The notes beneath the pieces were generated by a model. The model ran no database searches. It was given only the letters and a program-made list of their open reading frames with translations, and was not told the origin of the DNA. This document shows, piece by piece, positions 35,201-47,775 of a stretch of 64,000 bases of DNA; the first letter of the stretch is position 1, and each line of letters opens with the position of its first letter. A program made the translations under genes and the position numbers. The stretch spans positions 41,749 through 105,748 of the forward strand of contig JTDE01000108.1 of assembly GCA_014338405.1 (NCBI GenBank), in the 5' to 3' direction. The stretch comes from Paragonimus skrjabini miyazakii. Taxonomy: Eukaryota > Platyhelminthes > Trematoda > Plagiorchiida > Troglotrematidae.

Positions 35201-35702
35201 AACAAATGTAGGTTAATGTTTCCAATACTTCCTGGTCAAGCTGTTCATACTATAAGGCATATGAGCAAAAGGCAGATGTATCAGAGCTGTAAGCAGAATG
35301 GTGCTTACATCTGTAAACATAACTGTTAAATATAAAATGCTTGACGCTGTTTTGATAACTTGGGTAACTGGTTACCGGACAGAGCAACTGTAGTGTTTAA
35401 ACAAATGTCTTCCGTGTACACACATCTACCCCTATAGAAATAGCATGTGAGTTCGGATGAACTGTAAATGGATTGCAACCAATGAAACATGGAACAGCTT
35501 CTGATTAGTTGATTCCTTGCGAACAACACCACGGTATACGCCATTCACCAGTCAACTGCTCAAGGTAAAGAGCTTAGGGTTGTAATTACAAGGCGAGCTG
35601 TAGAATCAAGAAACAACGATTCGGAACCACTGATCTGATGACGTTTCACCCAATCATTCGTTGAAGCCACCGCAGATTGTGATAATATTAATACTTTCGT
35701 AT

Positions 35703-35907
35703 TTTTCTAGAATTGACCCGATTACGAAAAATCTGGACTTCGGTTGGATTCCAACCAGCGACAGAAACAACATGCCTCAACACAGCAAGCGCCATACCAG
35801 CTGAGCTACGAAACCACGCCGGAAGCTCAGAAACTTCACATTTGGACCTAGTTACCCATACAACCAACTTTGTCATATGGAATCCACCAAATAATCAAAC
35901 CGATTGA
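35703..35907 (-). mobile_element. SINE-2, truncated left arm of head-to-head pair
   Basis: The minus strand holds the tRNA-like segment (B box GGTTGGAATCC, A box TAGCTCAGCTGG) and upstream part to TCAATCGG, where it stops and the opposite copy begins. The same stop point is used in the pair at 54215. Confidence 0.82.
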
Positions 35908-36190
35908 CTACTTATCAGTAATACAATATCAATGTTCATCGGTGATGTCGGTGGATTCCAGCGTGAAGTGATCGAGAAATCCTGCTCGGGTTGTCAATTG
36001 GCTGAACCATTTGGTGGATTTGGTATGACACAGTTGACTGGGTGGGTAACTATGTCCAAAGGTGAAATTTATCAGCATCCAGCGTGGCTTCGCAGCTCAG
36101 CTGGTAAAGCATCTGCCGTCGGTTCGAATCCGGCCGAAGTCCAGATTTTTCGCAATTTTGTCTGTTGTAAATTATCAAACTTTTGGATCT
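35908..36190 (+). mobile_element. SINE-2, full right arm of head-to-head pair
   Basis: It starts at the unit beginning CTACTTATCAGTAATAC and runs through GGTGGATTCCAGCGTGAAG to a tRNA-like part (A box CAGCTCAGCTGG, B box GGTTCGAATCC, with a short internal deletion between them) and CGAAGTCCAGATTTTTCGC. Confidence 0.85.
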
Positions 36191-37249
36191 CACGAAAATT
36201 CCAATTTAGTCAAAGAAGTTACGATGCCTGATGATAACAATCACTATCCGCTACGTCAGAGTTCCTGAGCAGGAGGACATATCTGAACCAGCAATGACTT
36301 TTTTATATCAGCTATCTCCTTTTCCGATTAAACTTATGGTAAGCATAACTATTTCTGATACCTTATTGTGAGTTGACAGGATCACAGTTTTCCAGCAGTC
36401 TAAAAAATTGATATACCCAAATGAGTTATCGTCACGTGTCGGTTGGACGTGCTAACCAATTCTTGGTCCGACAATGTTTATGATCGATAGAAACACATAA
36501 AACAGCGCAAAGCAGTGCGCGGTTTACGAGACAGTCGTAAACTGAACGCGATATTGTTCGCGCATACTTTGCCACAACTATAGTTTCGGGTCCAAACATA
36601 CATGATGTTTACCCGTAATTCACTTTTTTGTGCGTGGTTGAATGGTGGTCATCCACGCCGATTATGATGGTTTACTACGTTTATACAGAGATGTTTTGTT
36701 GTCAACTACCCTGGAAAGTCAAATACACAAAAGATTTTCTTCATAACTTTCAAATTGTCCACCAGTAGTTCAACTCAGAGTTGTACGTGGTTGGCCCAGT
36801 TATTGCGATACTTCGAATGGGTTCATTTTCTCCTGATTGACTCACATCTGGCATATAGTCTGACTGCTTACGGTGCGCAAACATCCAAATGATTCTTGAA
36901 AGGGGACATACATGGTAAGTGAGAACATAGTGACAAAAAGATCGGTATTATGTGGCTACGTCGTTGTGGCCGTTAGTATCCTAAAATTTAGTCTCCGCCT
37001 GGAATACTGATCATCATCATGGTATGAATTCCATGATGGAGCTCTCCCGCTGTTAACAATGACGTTCACGGTTGTTATTTTGGTCGCCGGAAGTCATTTT
37101 TACGTTGTGTCAAAAGAAGAGTTGCAGAATGATGAAGACAGTTAGCCTGAAACCTAAAAGGGTTTGTACTGTCAAGTAAGCAACTCATTAATTGGAATGT
37201 TCTGTTTATGGTCACGATGACCTTTTACCTGTCATCATTTCAGTCAGCG

Positions 37250-37555
37250 ACTATTTAACAGACGATAACGGTGACATCGTTGGGTTCCAGCCTGAACCAT
37301 TTGAGAAACCTTGTCCGAATAGTTAATCCGCTGGATCATTTGATGAATTGTGTACAAAACCGAGTGTTGGGTGGGTAACTGAGTCCAAATGTGAAATTTT
37401 TCAGCTTCCGGAGTGACCACATAACTCACCTGGTACAACACCTTCCACATCTTGGCGTACTGTTTTTTGTCGTTGGTTCGAATACAACTGGAGTTCATAT
37501 TCTTCCTAACTGGGTTTCTTCTAAACCAGCAAAGATTCCACACTACTTATTAAGG
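37250..37555 (+). mobile_element. SINE-2 copy (plus)
   Basis: The unit includes TTGGGTTCCAGCCTGAACC, TGGGTAACTGAGTCC and a diverged tRNA-like part (ATAACTCACCTGG; GGTTCGAATAC). The tail ends in CCACACTACTTATT, again resembling the next unit's start. Confidence 0.75.
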
Positions 37556-37559
37556 TGGT

Positions 37560-39372
37560 GCTATAGATATAATGAGACTGCACCAGGTGCGGATCATGCA
37601 GTGCTCGCAGGTATGTCACCAGTTTGCTGTTGATTGGTAAGTCCAGTGTATATACAGTAGACACCCAAATAAACCATACCTTCAGTCCACAAAATGACAG
37701 ACTTTCCAGGCCGTAATTCTTTACACAATTTGAGGCATTTAATATTAACTGTTCCTGGCCGTAACCAAAGAAAACAGAGAATAGCTCTGTCTTATTTCTC
37801 AATCACTTAGATTATGAGTTTACACGCCAGATTTGGGTTGTTGTTTGTGAAAAAGTAAGCAGTGTTTACCAACACATTTCGCATAAATAACATTCTGAGC
37901 ACAAGCACTCACCGAACTGTCACGATGGTCACGGTTTTGTTTAACGGTTTGGGGAAGCTAGTAAAAGTTCCACATGATTCATGTATGTGGAATTAATTTC
38001 CCAGAATGCCAGGAAAGTTAAACCGAGAAGACAAAATCACAGTGAACAGCAAACTTTCGATGAAATGACTGCTGCGACCTGCTGTTTGAATTTAGTTTTG
38101 ACAAAACAAACTCTCGACTGTTCATAAGTTATCAAAATATTGTTCAATTGATTCAACAAATTTGCTGATTACAACAAAATTGATGGGACATGCCCGCTAA
38201 CTTTCTTGTGTGAGTTAACAGATTGGTCCCACTGTGTCACTAAGTGACGTTATTCACGATTGGATGTGGATGAGCATTTGGATTGGACAGTTTGGCTGTT
38301 GTCATTGTAATGATATTTTGCACGAATTATAACCAAGGTTACGTTAGTCGGTGTGATAAAAGATGGGCATAGCAGGAGCGGACGTCGAACCCTGTACTCC
38401 CTATAAAAAAGGTACATAGCACGTTCGTTCGATAGGCAGACGACGAAATGTTGCCGTACAGACTGTGATTCACCTGTCCAGCTCACTCGGTTCCAGCGTT
38501 CATTGCACCCCGGACAACGTCACATTCTTTCTGCAAGCTTTGCTCTTTTCATTACAAATACTTGACAGAGATACAAGCGTAGGACATCTGCATCACTCTA
38601 TTCCGATTGAAGTGTTTACATGAAGCCCGTGAACTGATAGTTTGCATATCGTACATTTATATATGCATATGGACCGGTAGCTGTGATACTCAGCAGCAGT
38701 TTCCTTCCACTGATGGACGTCTTTCGTGAATAACCGCCAAATTACGGTAGCTTTTTGTCTCACTCCTCGGATGTTCTGGTCCTGCTGAATTCCAACTGTC
38801 CGATAGGTCGGTTTGGAGGTTGAGTTTACTGGTAATCCACCGCTTAAATCCATGTGTTAATTAAGGTTGCTGTAGTCATGACGCAAGTAGTACCTTACAA
38901 ATATGATGTGTAGTAGAATGATTGGTGGGCTGTGACTACTAAAGGTCTGAAAATGCGCCTAAGGACGCATAGGAGTGTATTAGTTACTTAAATTTCGATT
39001 GCATCACAAAAATTTGACGGCTCAGAGGTTTTTGTTACCTGCCTTTGACGCGGTAAACTGAACACAAACGTCGCGCTTTACACAACCGTTAACATGGTGC
39101 CTAGCGAACAAGTCCAGGAAGCCTGGCTTACTATTAAATTCAGATTCTATTATAAACTTTGCATTGACGATGGTTAAGCTAATCACCGGACTAGCGTAGT
39201 TGTCAACCACAAATAAGACACAAGTGACACATGTTCGAGAACTTACTCGTTAATTTCATACAAACGTCCACGGTAATAATTGTATTGACATGCCGTATCT
39301 TGCATATTTACATGTTTTGACGTTTCTAACCATTTACTCCATATTTCGGTTAACGACGTGATACAGATAAAC
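37560..39372. other. No recognisable feature
   Basis: Motif-free; ends at the second gap. Confidence 0.4.
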
Positions 39373-39472
39373 NNNNNNNNNNNNNNNNNNNNNNNNNNNN
39401 NNNNNNNNNNNNNNNNNNNNNNNNNNNNNNNNNNNNNNNNNNNNNNNNNNNNNNNNNNNNNNNNNNNNNNNN
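39373..39472. other. Assembly gap (100 N)
   Basis: Exactly 100 N. It directly precedes a hammerhead-SINE copy, so it is again a repeat-linked break. Confidence 0.99.
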
Positions 39473-39479
39473 AAGATAG

Positions 39480-39745
39480 ACAGCACCTACTGTTGACTAC
39501 AGACTTTGCATTCAGATAGACTTTGCAATCAACCTCTCTCAAAGAGAAGCACTGGACTCGAATTTCACTCTCATTAGAGCTCATCAGTAGTGCATATCCT
39601 TGCTACTACCAGGACTAGAACTCCGGCCACACTTTCATGAGGCAACCGTGTTGACCACTGCGCCAATGACCTCACACTATGCACGACCGAATTGTCATAT
39701 CTGAGCGTTCGATCACTTTATTTTGTCATTAATGATCAGCAGCTA
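39480..39745 (-). mobile_element. Hammerhead-SINE copy H (minus)
   Basis: The ribozyme, tRNA-like promoter (A-box side CCACTGCGCCAATGACC) and leader (CACGACCGAATTGTCATA) are present; the 3' block is diverged or cut by the gap. It is more diverged than copies B-E. Confidence 0.8.
39549..39593 (-). ncRNA. Hammerhead ribozyme, core complete but helices weakened
   Basis: The core is CUGAUGA, GAAA and GUC, all intact. Stem II closes with a G-U pair in place of G-C, stem III is AUUC/GAGU with one G-U, and the stem I pair next to the cleavage site is A opposite C. It may cleave poorly. Confidence 0.8.
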
Positions 39746-39749
39746 TATT

Positions 39750-40825
39750 TATTCGTTGTACACCCGACACGATTGGCGAGTTCAGTTCTACCAACACCGC
39801 TAGTGTCAACAGCACTCTCTCACACCCATACACACATATATAATCAGAATTCATCAGGTTCTGGCAAATGTCCACGTTTAAAGGAAGCCTTATAAGAAAG
39901 GAGAAGAGCACAGCACACAGTGCCTTAACTCCTTCACAATAGAAGTTTGACTTCAGGACAAGTTTACAAGTTTAAAGATAACTGTACAAGAATTGGTCTC
40001 CTGACAGTACTCAGCAAGCTTCCAGTGGATCAATCGGTCATTCATGATAACCGAAGTCATTTCTACTTCACTTCCGAAAATTTTCTAATTCCAAACACTT
40101 GGTTGTATGGATGTCTTATCCCCCTATATGTGATACACTGTTGATTACCTGTTATGTATACGGTTTTTGGTGTTGTTCATCTTCTGATTATATGTACCTC
40201 CTTATCGGTAATAAAAGTCAACTGCACACCGCTTATGAGAGTGGTACCAACAAACAGGTGCTTTCAACCGGTCATTTTCAGGGTTCTTCACAAAAAATCC
40301 GGAACGTATGGTCCAAACGTTGGTTCCATTGCCAAGCCGACTATTTACCATTATATTCCTTCAAAGAAACTAACAAGTGCGTTGTGAGTGTACTGAAGTT
40401 GAAAAGATAACCGTCAGTGGAATTGTGGCATACCTCAAAGGTTTTACGCATGTCGTTAACCTAGCTATATGGTTTCGTTCTACTTACCGAGTTACAAGAA
40501 GTCAGTTGGTAGCTGGAGAATGCTAACTTCTGATCATAGCTTAGGTGAACATAATTCAGTCAAATAACGCACTCTCTTATGTGCCCAGGAACTGTTTCTG
40601 CCAGCCTGTTTCATCAAATTCTCACGATTCTAAATGCATCACAACTGTGGCTTAAATGCGGTAAAGTGATGTGTACCTTATCAGTCATGACCTGTTTGTT
40701 TATACAGACAAAACAATCGCAAATTCTTCGTTTTGTTTTCCGCCGAACACGACGTTTCATATAAGCTTCAGTTAGACAGTGATGACAAGTTATCAACTAT
40801 TTGGTTCATATAAACGAATATATTA
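39750..40825. other. No recognisable feature
   Basis: A 103-codon open frame at 40099-40410 and its overlapping partner lack motifs or splice signals. Confidence 0.35.
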
Positions 40826-41061
40826 TTTCAAGTTGAATATCACCCACAGTTGATCGTAGCCGTCGCATCCCCTTAGACTTTCCAGTCGGCCCCTTTCGAA
40901 AAGAAGCACTAGACTCGAGTTTTGCTCTTAGTAGAGCTTGTCAGTAGTGCATATCATCGCCACTGCCGGGACTTGAACTACGGACAAGCTGTTCATGAGG
41001 CAACCGTGTTTACCACTGCGCCATTGACCTCACGTTAGGCACGACCGAATTATCGTATGCG
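40826..41061 (-). mobile_element. Hammerhead-SINE copy I (minus)
   Basis: Good 3' block, ribozyme and tRNA-like part (B-box side GGGACTTGAAC, A-box side CCACTGCGCCA). It is followed directly by copy J in the same orientation, the two joined at GAAATTAACC. Confidence 0.83.
40906..40950 (-). ncRNA. Hammerhead ribozyme, doubly inactivated (G8 and G12)
   Basis: The core reads CUGACAA and the GAAA box reads AAAA. Stems I and III are unchanged. Predicted dead. Confidence 0.85.
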
Positions 41062-41415
41062 AAATTAACCAAATCCCCGACTACTCATCAGAATATTTTA
41101 TTCTCAGCTGATCACATTCAGGTAAACTTCTCAGCTAGCTCGTTTCCAAAAGTGAAACTGGACTCAAGTTCCGCCTGTGCCAATGCCCGTCAACAGTTCG
41201 AATTCTTGCCAGTATCAGGATTTCAACTCCGGCCACGTTTCCATGGAATAGCTATGTTGAACACTGTGCCATTTACCTTGCTTTACTCATAACCTAATTA
41301 TCGTGCGTGCGCTCTCAATCACTTTTGCTTGTGAATATTGTTCGGATTGTCCGATCATTCCAAATGGACGAAGGCAGTTGTCCTGTTGAGCTTACTCGAC
41401 GATGCAAAGTTGTGC
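41062..41415 (-). mobile_element. Hammerhead-SINE copy J (minus), old
   Basis: This is a diverged copy: AACCAAATCCCCGACTACTC 3' end, ribozyme relic with GGACTCAAGTTCCGC, a tRNA-like part (ATTTCAACTCCGGCC; CACTGTGCCATTTACC) and leader with GATTGTCCGATC. Further scraps in both orientations (about 41510-41600 and 41630-41735) may belong to two more decayed copies. Confidence 0.7.
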
Positions 41416-41739
41416 TACTGATGAACTTCTCCAAGCAACTTGGAGAGGGGGGTCGAATTAGTGAATACTGTGACTTAAGCGTCATTCACACTGGATCACC
41501 GTTTTTTAACTCAGATAGATCGATCATCTACCCCTTTTCGAAAATAACACTAGAGTCTACTTTTACACTTGCAACCTTCCTCAGGTTGGGTAGCTGAGAC
41601 TAAACTCTTTCGTTACCCTGGTTTTGATGACTACTCAGGTGATTCTCATGTGGTCTTGCCGCGAGCAATCGCCAGAGGAAGTACATTATAGACAAGCTCT
41701 AATAGACGGGTGATTAGTTTTCTAGGAGGCTGCTAACGG

Positions 41740-43132
41740 TTTTTTGGAAGTGTGGGGTTTTGATTAAATGTGTGACATAGGTGAACTTATTAAATGCAGC
41801 AGTTTATCCTCCTGAACAAAACAATTTTCGTTTCATTCTAAGTGCGAGTACCCAACCCTGAAGTTTGTTATAACCGTGCTTTTTGCTTCTTGCCATCAAG
41901 CTTTATGTCCGGAAGCATGAAAAACACCCAGTTCTAGTCATTGCGGTAGTAACTAATGCATGCTGGCAACCCAAGGTAGAGTGTATCCATCCGCACGAAC
42001 AAAGTGTACAACACATTATAACTCAGTGGTTTAATGAACACGAAGAAGAGTAGTGGAAAACGACTTTACTTTATGCATTGTTTTTCATTTAATATATTTG
42101 TTAAGCCATTGCTGTAATTCACCTTCCTGACTGAGTACCAAAGCTAATTAACTGCAATACGGCTTGTGAAAGGAGGATATTGACGACAAATTCCATCCCT
42201 TAGTTTTCAGTGATTGCGTTCTTTTCCATTCACATGCAAGTTTATTCAAGAGCTGTAGATGGAGCAAGCTAAATAATTTGGTTGTTATAACAAACACAAT
42301 TAGACCAGTGACACTCGTTAACAAGGGATACACCTGAGGCGGTGCTGAAGGCTTATTTCCGTTTATCCATAGTTTTCAGCATGAAATAGAAGTTCCGTAT
42401 TTATTCCTGAATATAACGGAAGTCCGTAAGCACTGTTAATTTGGTCAAGTTTACTGTTCTGCATGTGATACACGATCATTAAGTGTGACTATGCTGTGAT
42501 GCCGGCAAGTGTACATAACTCCAGTTTACCTAACTAGATAGTGTTTAAACATGTGGTTACTCATTTTTATGTCACATGTACAGGTTTTCAGTATACGACA
42601 TCGTTAATAGTCATTTTTCAACAGTTTTGAACGTTGAACTTGGTTTTTGAGCACCATAAATAAGCTTCCAAAGGTACATCCAGCAACGTCATTAGGCTTA
42701 GCCTCTCGTCTAAATTGATAAATCCGGTTACTTTGATTGTTGCAACGTTTAATTAGATTTCATTATCACAAGAAGTTTTGTGAAATCCACCGGCGTACTG
42801 TTGTCTGTGTCCACTATCCATATGGACAAGCCAATGAGTTGTACTTGCTTCATGATCCTTTGCTGGGCAGTTTAAGGATCAAAACGGAAGCAATATTTGT
42901 GCACTTTCGTTCCGTTCGAGTCTGTTGAATAGTTTGCCCCGATCAAAACCGTCACAAAATTCAAAATTTCAAATATGTATGTGCCTTTGATGAATCCATG
43001 AACTTTCTGATTAGGGTATGAAGGTCTGCAATGAGCCTGCTGTCTTACATACAATTTTCTCGAATGTAATTCGCCGTCACAGGCGTCTTCACTTCTGAGC
43101 ATGACCACGCGGGGGTCTGGCTCGAGTTTCAG
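41740..43132. other. No recognisable feature
   Basis: Nothing supported. The open frame at 42737-42928 has no motif. Confidence 0.35.
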
Positions 43133-43371
43133 CTGGCAGCAATAATACATTGTTAAGAAAAGATCCTGCTCACAGAACTGGCAATAGCAACCAGGATTGT
43201 GCCTCTGACGATACTGCTGACTGCGCAGTGTGGCTACGTCGGCTGGCAATTAAAAGTGATGAGTTCATCAGTTCGTTAAGCGTTAATTCGTTGAACAGTG
43301 TCACGAGGTTATCAGGATGTAACGAGCTTTTGATTACATTGTTGCTTGACATTCTCGTGTTTTTGTCATAA
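43133..43371 (+). CDS. Weak candidate exon, unknown protein
   Basis: After CTCGAGTTTCAG an open frame of about 79 codons runs to a TAA. It is rich in serine and aspartate (DCASDDTADCAVWLRRLA) and ends in a hydrophobic tail. A minus-strand frame of 125 codons (42872-43249) overlaps it; I cannot choose firmly between them. Confidence 0.25.
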
Positions 43372-44433
43372 CTAACACGTACTGGTCCTTACCGCATTCA
43401 CTGTTCCACAACCATAGTGAATAAAACCTACCGATTCAACCACTACGGTGTTTAATCCAGACGTACATCCAATCACCCTTGCCATTCCGGTTTCCATTTT
43501 TGTGTGCAATCCAGATTAGGCTTCCAAATTCAATAACTGTTGGGATTAAGTGCGACCTCACTAAAGCATATTTTAATCACCACGACTCGTGGAAGCATCT
43601 ACAGCATGAGAAACTTTTACCGTTTGTGCGTTGAATATACTTTCCAAACGCGGATTTTGTACAGAAAAAAGTCGATCCTCAGGCTTCAGTTAAACTTACC
43701 TGAATTTTAGTAATAAATAGTAAATTGGTGGTGTAATTCAGAAACTAAATTAGAGATTTCTTTACCAGAAGCAGAACTTTAATACTGACATCAGGCTAAC
43801 GCCATATAGCAATGTGTAAACTCTATGTTTCAGCATAACCTTTAGGGAATATTACTTTCTGAGATGAGATCTAATTCAGATGACGAAAACAACTATGATA
43901 TATGACAACAATTCTAGTTACTGTTGCTCAGTGGTTGGGAAACTTGAAGGCATGAAATTACATCCTTGACGTGCAGCAGTCGATGAACACTGTGGGGTTA
44001 AAACTTATAAATCAAAGGTGTTTACCTTCACTTGCGCCTGCTACTTCATCCAAACCGCTAGGTCTACAATCAGAATGGCCATATTACATAAAATTGTCCC
44101 TTTTTCAGGATGCGACAGTCAGGGTCAGTAACTGACAACTATTGATATTCGGACTAAAATGACTAACGTCACACTGGAACACTTGAGCGAAAGTTGACGA
44201 CAACGTGAACAAATAGTACAAACAATCCACTAATGAATAAACGTTCTGCTGAAGTAGTATGCTTGTTGATTAGGGCACCTGTGTAATGCAACTGACAAAC
44301 AGATAATTCCACGACAGATAATAAGAGCATGAGGCCGATTCCAGCGTCACTGGAGGCCCTGCAACGTTTCCTGAATATAGTGAAAGGTTACTACTGCACA
44401 GTCATAATTACGTTGGAACATTCAGTGTTCCAG

Positions 44434-44604
44434 AAAATGGAGGTGCCCGTCAGAGGAAACTGTGTTGACGATGATGACAAAACAGGGTGTGCTGATGATC
44501 ACTCTGAATCTCAGCTAATCCAACAGCAGTTTCCGAAAAAACTTAGAAGACTGAGGAGACATAATATTTTTCAAATGCTGATGATTGAAAAGACAGATTA
44601 TTAA
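44434..44604 (+). CDS. Weak candidate exon, unknown protein
   Basis: After AGTGTTCCAG the frame KMEVPVRGNCVDDDDKTG is open for 56 codons to a TAA. It is highly charged, with an acidic run followed by KKLRRLRRH. No family recognised. Confidence 0.2.
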   Translation, partial: KMEVPVRGNCVDDDDKTGCADDHSESQLIQQQFPKKLRRLRRHNIFQMLMIEKTDY

Positions 44605-44989
44605 ATAATGTCGATCAGCAGACAAAGAAGGTGAATGACTCGCAGCAATCTGACTGGCAACTTGGGTTCATCACACACTTCTCACCGCAATAGATGTCGT
44701 GTTACGTTTGATGGAAACCAGAAGTGATTAATACATTAAAATCTGGCCAAGCTAATAATTCACGTGACGTCATTTAGGAAGACAGAGAGAGCGTTGAACA
44801 AGTAAATCGCACGAGGAATTTTATCTTTAGTAGTGGACGAGTCATAGATAACGACACTTGACGAAAATGTCTGATTAAACAATGTTTGCTAGAAGGAAAC
44901 TGTTGCCTAAATGGATCAAACTATGATGCAATGTATGAAAATATGGCTGTAGCCCGTGTACCCTCGTGTCTAACGGAGCTTATTCTGGA

Positions 44990-45140
44990 CGAGTATGAAA
45001 CAGTGGGACGGACAGACTCAGTCCATATGTGAAATTTAGGACTTCTCAGCGTGGCTTCTTAACTCAACCCGTAGAACGCTTGGCATTTACTCGTTCTGTT
45101 GCTGGCTCAGATCCAGATATATTTCAAAATCTTTAATACC
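44990..45140 (+). mobile_element. SINE-2 copy, decayed
   Basis: It retains AACAGTGGGACGGACAGAC, CATATGTGAAATTTAGG and a weak tRNA-like end (TTAACTCAACCCGTAG; GGCTCAGATCC). Confidence 0.6.
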
Positions 45141-45972
45141 ACAATTACGCTTTTTTATACCATTATTGTTGATTCTTTGCCACACTTCTTGCTACATGAT
45201 GACCACGCTGGGGAAAGTGCATATTTCCCAGTGCAACCAAATCACATTACGTAACCGATAGTTATTCTCGGACCCCATTACGACTCTTTAAACAAGAATG
45301 CATACTTCCGAAAGTGTTAAATTACTCTGACGCACCTAAATGTATTTGCCATTTTTTGTAACAATTACTGTCTTTGTGGCTACTCATTCCAATCTTATGG
45401 ATACTAAACTCGCCACATGATTGATGCGGACAGCGTTATACATAAAATAAGCATTTTGGTCTGTCTGCCTATCTCACTTTGGATACGTCGCATTTCACAA
45501 CTGGACAAAATATCGTAAATATTGAAATCAAAGTTGTTTCAGAAAATCAAGCTTTTGTCCCACTCAATTTTATCTAGTCTACGGATAAAAAGGTATATCA
45601 TGCGTTGTTGATCGATCAGGAAACTCACCATCTGCAAAGCCTAATCTGTTGTAACCTCCTGCCTAACGAATGTATCCTTCCTAAAGTTTTGGCAGGTATT
45701 TTTGAGATTCCCACTAACTGTCTGATTGAAAGTGACCCTCTCCACACTTTCTTTACCTGTAAGCGTTTGACAGACTGGTAAGAATTAGCAAACAGCTTTT
45801 GACGAATGTTGGTTTTCCTATCCCTCTTTCATTTCTTCCATCGAAACAGGTATCATGAATAACTGGGGGTCTCGTAAGTAGCAATCGCACAAAAACGCTG
45901 TGGAAGGAATTTTCTGAACTGGAAGTGAGTCGACTGCTCAATGTAAGGCAGGTGGTCCGTAGTCCTTAAAAC

Positions 45973-45998
45973 ATATATATATATATATATATATATAT
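45973..45998. repeat. (AT)n microsatellite
   Basis: Thirteen AT units end exactly where the PLE fragment begins. Confidence 0.97.
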
Positions 45999-46845
45999 GG
46001 GCTCACCCATATCAGGATTACTTGCAGACGTCGTAATGAAGCACGTCGAGTGTGAAGCCTTTCACACATTTGAAGCTAGAGTGTGGCTTCGATATGTAGA
46101 TGACACGTTTGTTGTTCTACCTCGTACTCAGCTTGACCAATTCGACAGTTGTTTGAATAACATAATAAATGAAATAGCCTTTACACACGAAGAGGAAGAA
46201 AATTCACGCCTGGCGTTCCTCGATCGGCCATAAGAAAACGTGACGGCAAGCTTGAAACTACTGTCTATCGTAAACCGACAACAACTGACGTCATTCTCAG
46301 GTTCGATAGCAATCATCCAGCCTGTCAACATAAAAGCCGCGTGCGAACATTATTTCGACATGCAGACACGCACTGTAGTTCAACTGAATTCAGAAGACAA
46401 GAACGAAAGCACCTGTTCAAACTGTTCACTTCTAATGGGCACCCCAGCAGTTTCATAAAGGCATCTGTCAGGGGTTTAACAAGAACTGAACGTACAGAAC
46501 CCTAAACGCGAATGACAGTGCCATATATTCACGGCAAATCTGAAGCTGCACAAAGGGTGCTCCAACCACTGGGAATCCAAATATCACGCAAACCAAACTC
46601 AACACTCTGTTCAGTTTTGGTGAACGCTAAGGATCGTGTAGAACCACACGTAGTGGCGTAGTCTACGCCATTCCATGTCTGGAGTGTGACCAACAGTATG
46701 TGGGACAGACAGGCAAACAGTTACGCACACGCGTGCACGAACACAAACTAGCGATGCGACGAGCCGACCCTAAATCACAACTGCGGCACCACTAGGCGGA
46801 CAAAGGCCACGAGGTCAACACAGATCATGCCAATGACATTTTATG
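45997..46845 (+). mobile_element. Penelope-like element remnant 3, young 5'-truncated copy
   Basis: The fragment opens at the RT motif MGSPISGLLADVVM, then YVDDTFVVL (46096-46122, catalytic YxDD intact) and HEEEENSRLAFLD. After one frameshift (about 46225) come RDGKLETTVYRKPTTTDVIL and the rest of the thumb. A second shift near 46500 leads to PYIHGKSEAAQRVLQPLGI. After a third disruption (stop near 46660) the GIY-YIG endonuclease reads VYAIPCLECDQQYVGQTGKQ and RTRVHEHKLAMRR, ending near HEVNTDHAND. Only about four disruptions in 850 bp indicate a recent insertion. Everything upstream of the RT palm is absent. Confidence 0.95.
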
Positions 46846-46849
46846 TAAC

Positions 46850-47727
46850 TTTAAGAAATTTTACACAGTGTGTGCATCATGTTCTTCTTGCTTTTGTTTC
46901 TCTTTATTCTGTTTCCGTCTTCCTCATACGAATCACTTTCTGTTTCTCTTACTCGTAAAACTGTATTTTTGAGCAAGCTGTCATTCTCATCACACGAGAA
47001 GAGCTAAAAGTCTTGTGTGCTTCAACCATCTATACGTCAGTTCTACTTAAATCTGTCAAAGTAATGGAGCAACGCTAGGTGAGAACAGTAAATACTCTCA
47101 AGGTCATATAACACTAATATGTTTCATTTCAATTCACTGAAGAAGTACACATCCAACTTGTTTATAGTTCAGTTGTTGACTGTTTCGCTCTCCTTTGTAA
47201 AAAAAGGGTTTGAACGAATTGCACACAAGAACACACAGTAAAGCCCTAACACAATCAACGGAGCTGTGATCAGTGATTACTGAAAGTTTAAAACGATTAC
47301 TTTTTTAACCATCTTAAAAGAATAGTCCAAATATATCATTAAGGGTTGTATTTCGGTTCAGCAGACAAGGTTACCACTACTGCATACACAAATTAGCGTT
47401 TATCTTCAATTCATCATTGTTTCATCAACCTGAACTACCGGCGTGGTTATGGCGTCAACACCAGCCGATACGGTCAGTTCGCAAATTTACTGCAACGTTC
47501 AACATTGCGTAATACAGTAAACAGTATTACTACTGCCGTAATTTAACTTCAGGACTTGCTGTCTTGAGGTCACACCCTATGTAACTTACAAGTTTTTATG
47601 TAGTACCGAATCCCATTGCATCAGAAGAGCTGATGAAATTTTGGGTACTCAAACCAGTGAACACTCTCCAACATGGTTACTGAGACGCTATCCATCGGAC
47701 ATACCAGCCTGTCTATTTTGCGTTCAG
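46850..47727. other. No recognisable feature
   Basis: Possible 3' region of the PLE at the start; no hammerhead or terminal repeat seen. Confidence 0.35.
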
Positions 47728-47775
47728 ACTAGGGAAAATAGGGTGTACATGAGAACACAAATCTTGAATAAAATT
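47728..47775 (+). CDS. Weak candidate 48-bp internal exon
   Basis: Acceptor GTCTATTTTGCGTTCAG and donor-like ATT/GTAAGTAT bracket 16 open codons (TRENRVYMRTQILNKI), phase 0 at both ends. Too short to identify. Confidence 0.25.

Noticed and set aside
35908..35975. Hammerhead in SINE-2 because of the word GTGGATTCCAG, similar to part of the schistosome ribozyme stem
   Set aside because: No CUGAUGA or GAAA core lies at the required positions.
42872..43249. 125-codon minus-strand frame as a gene
   Set aside because: No splice signals or motifs, and it overlaps a plus-strand frame with a better acceptor.
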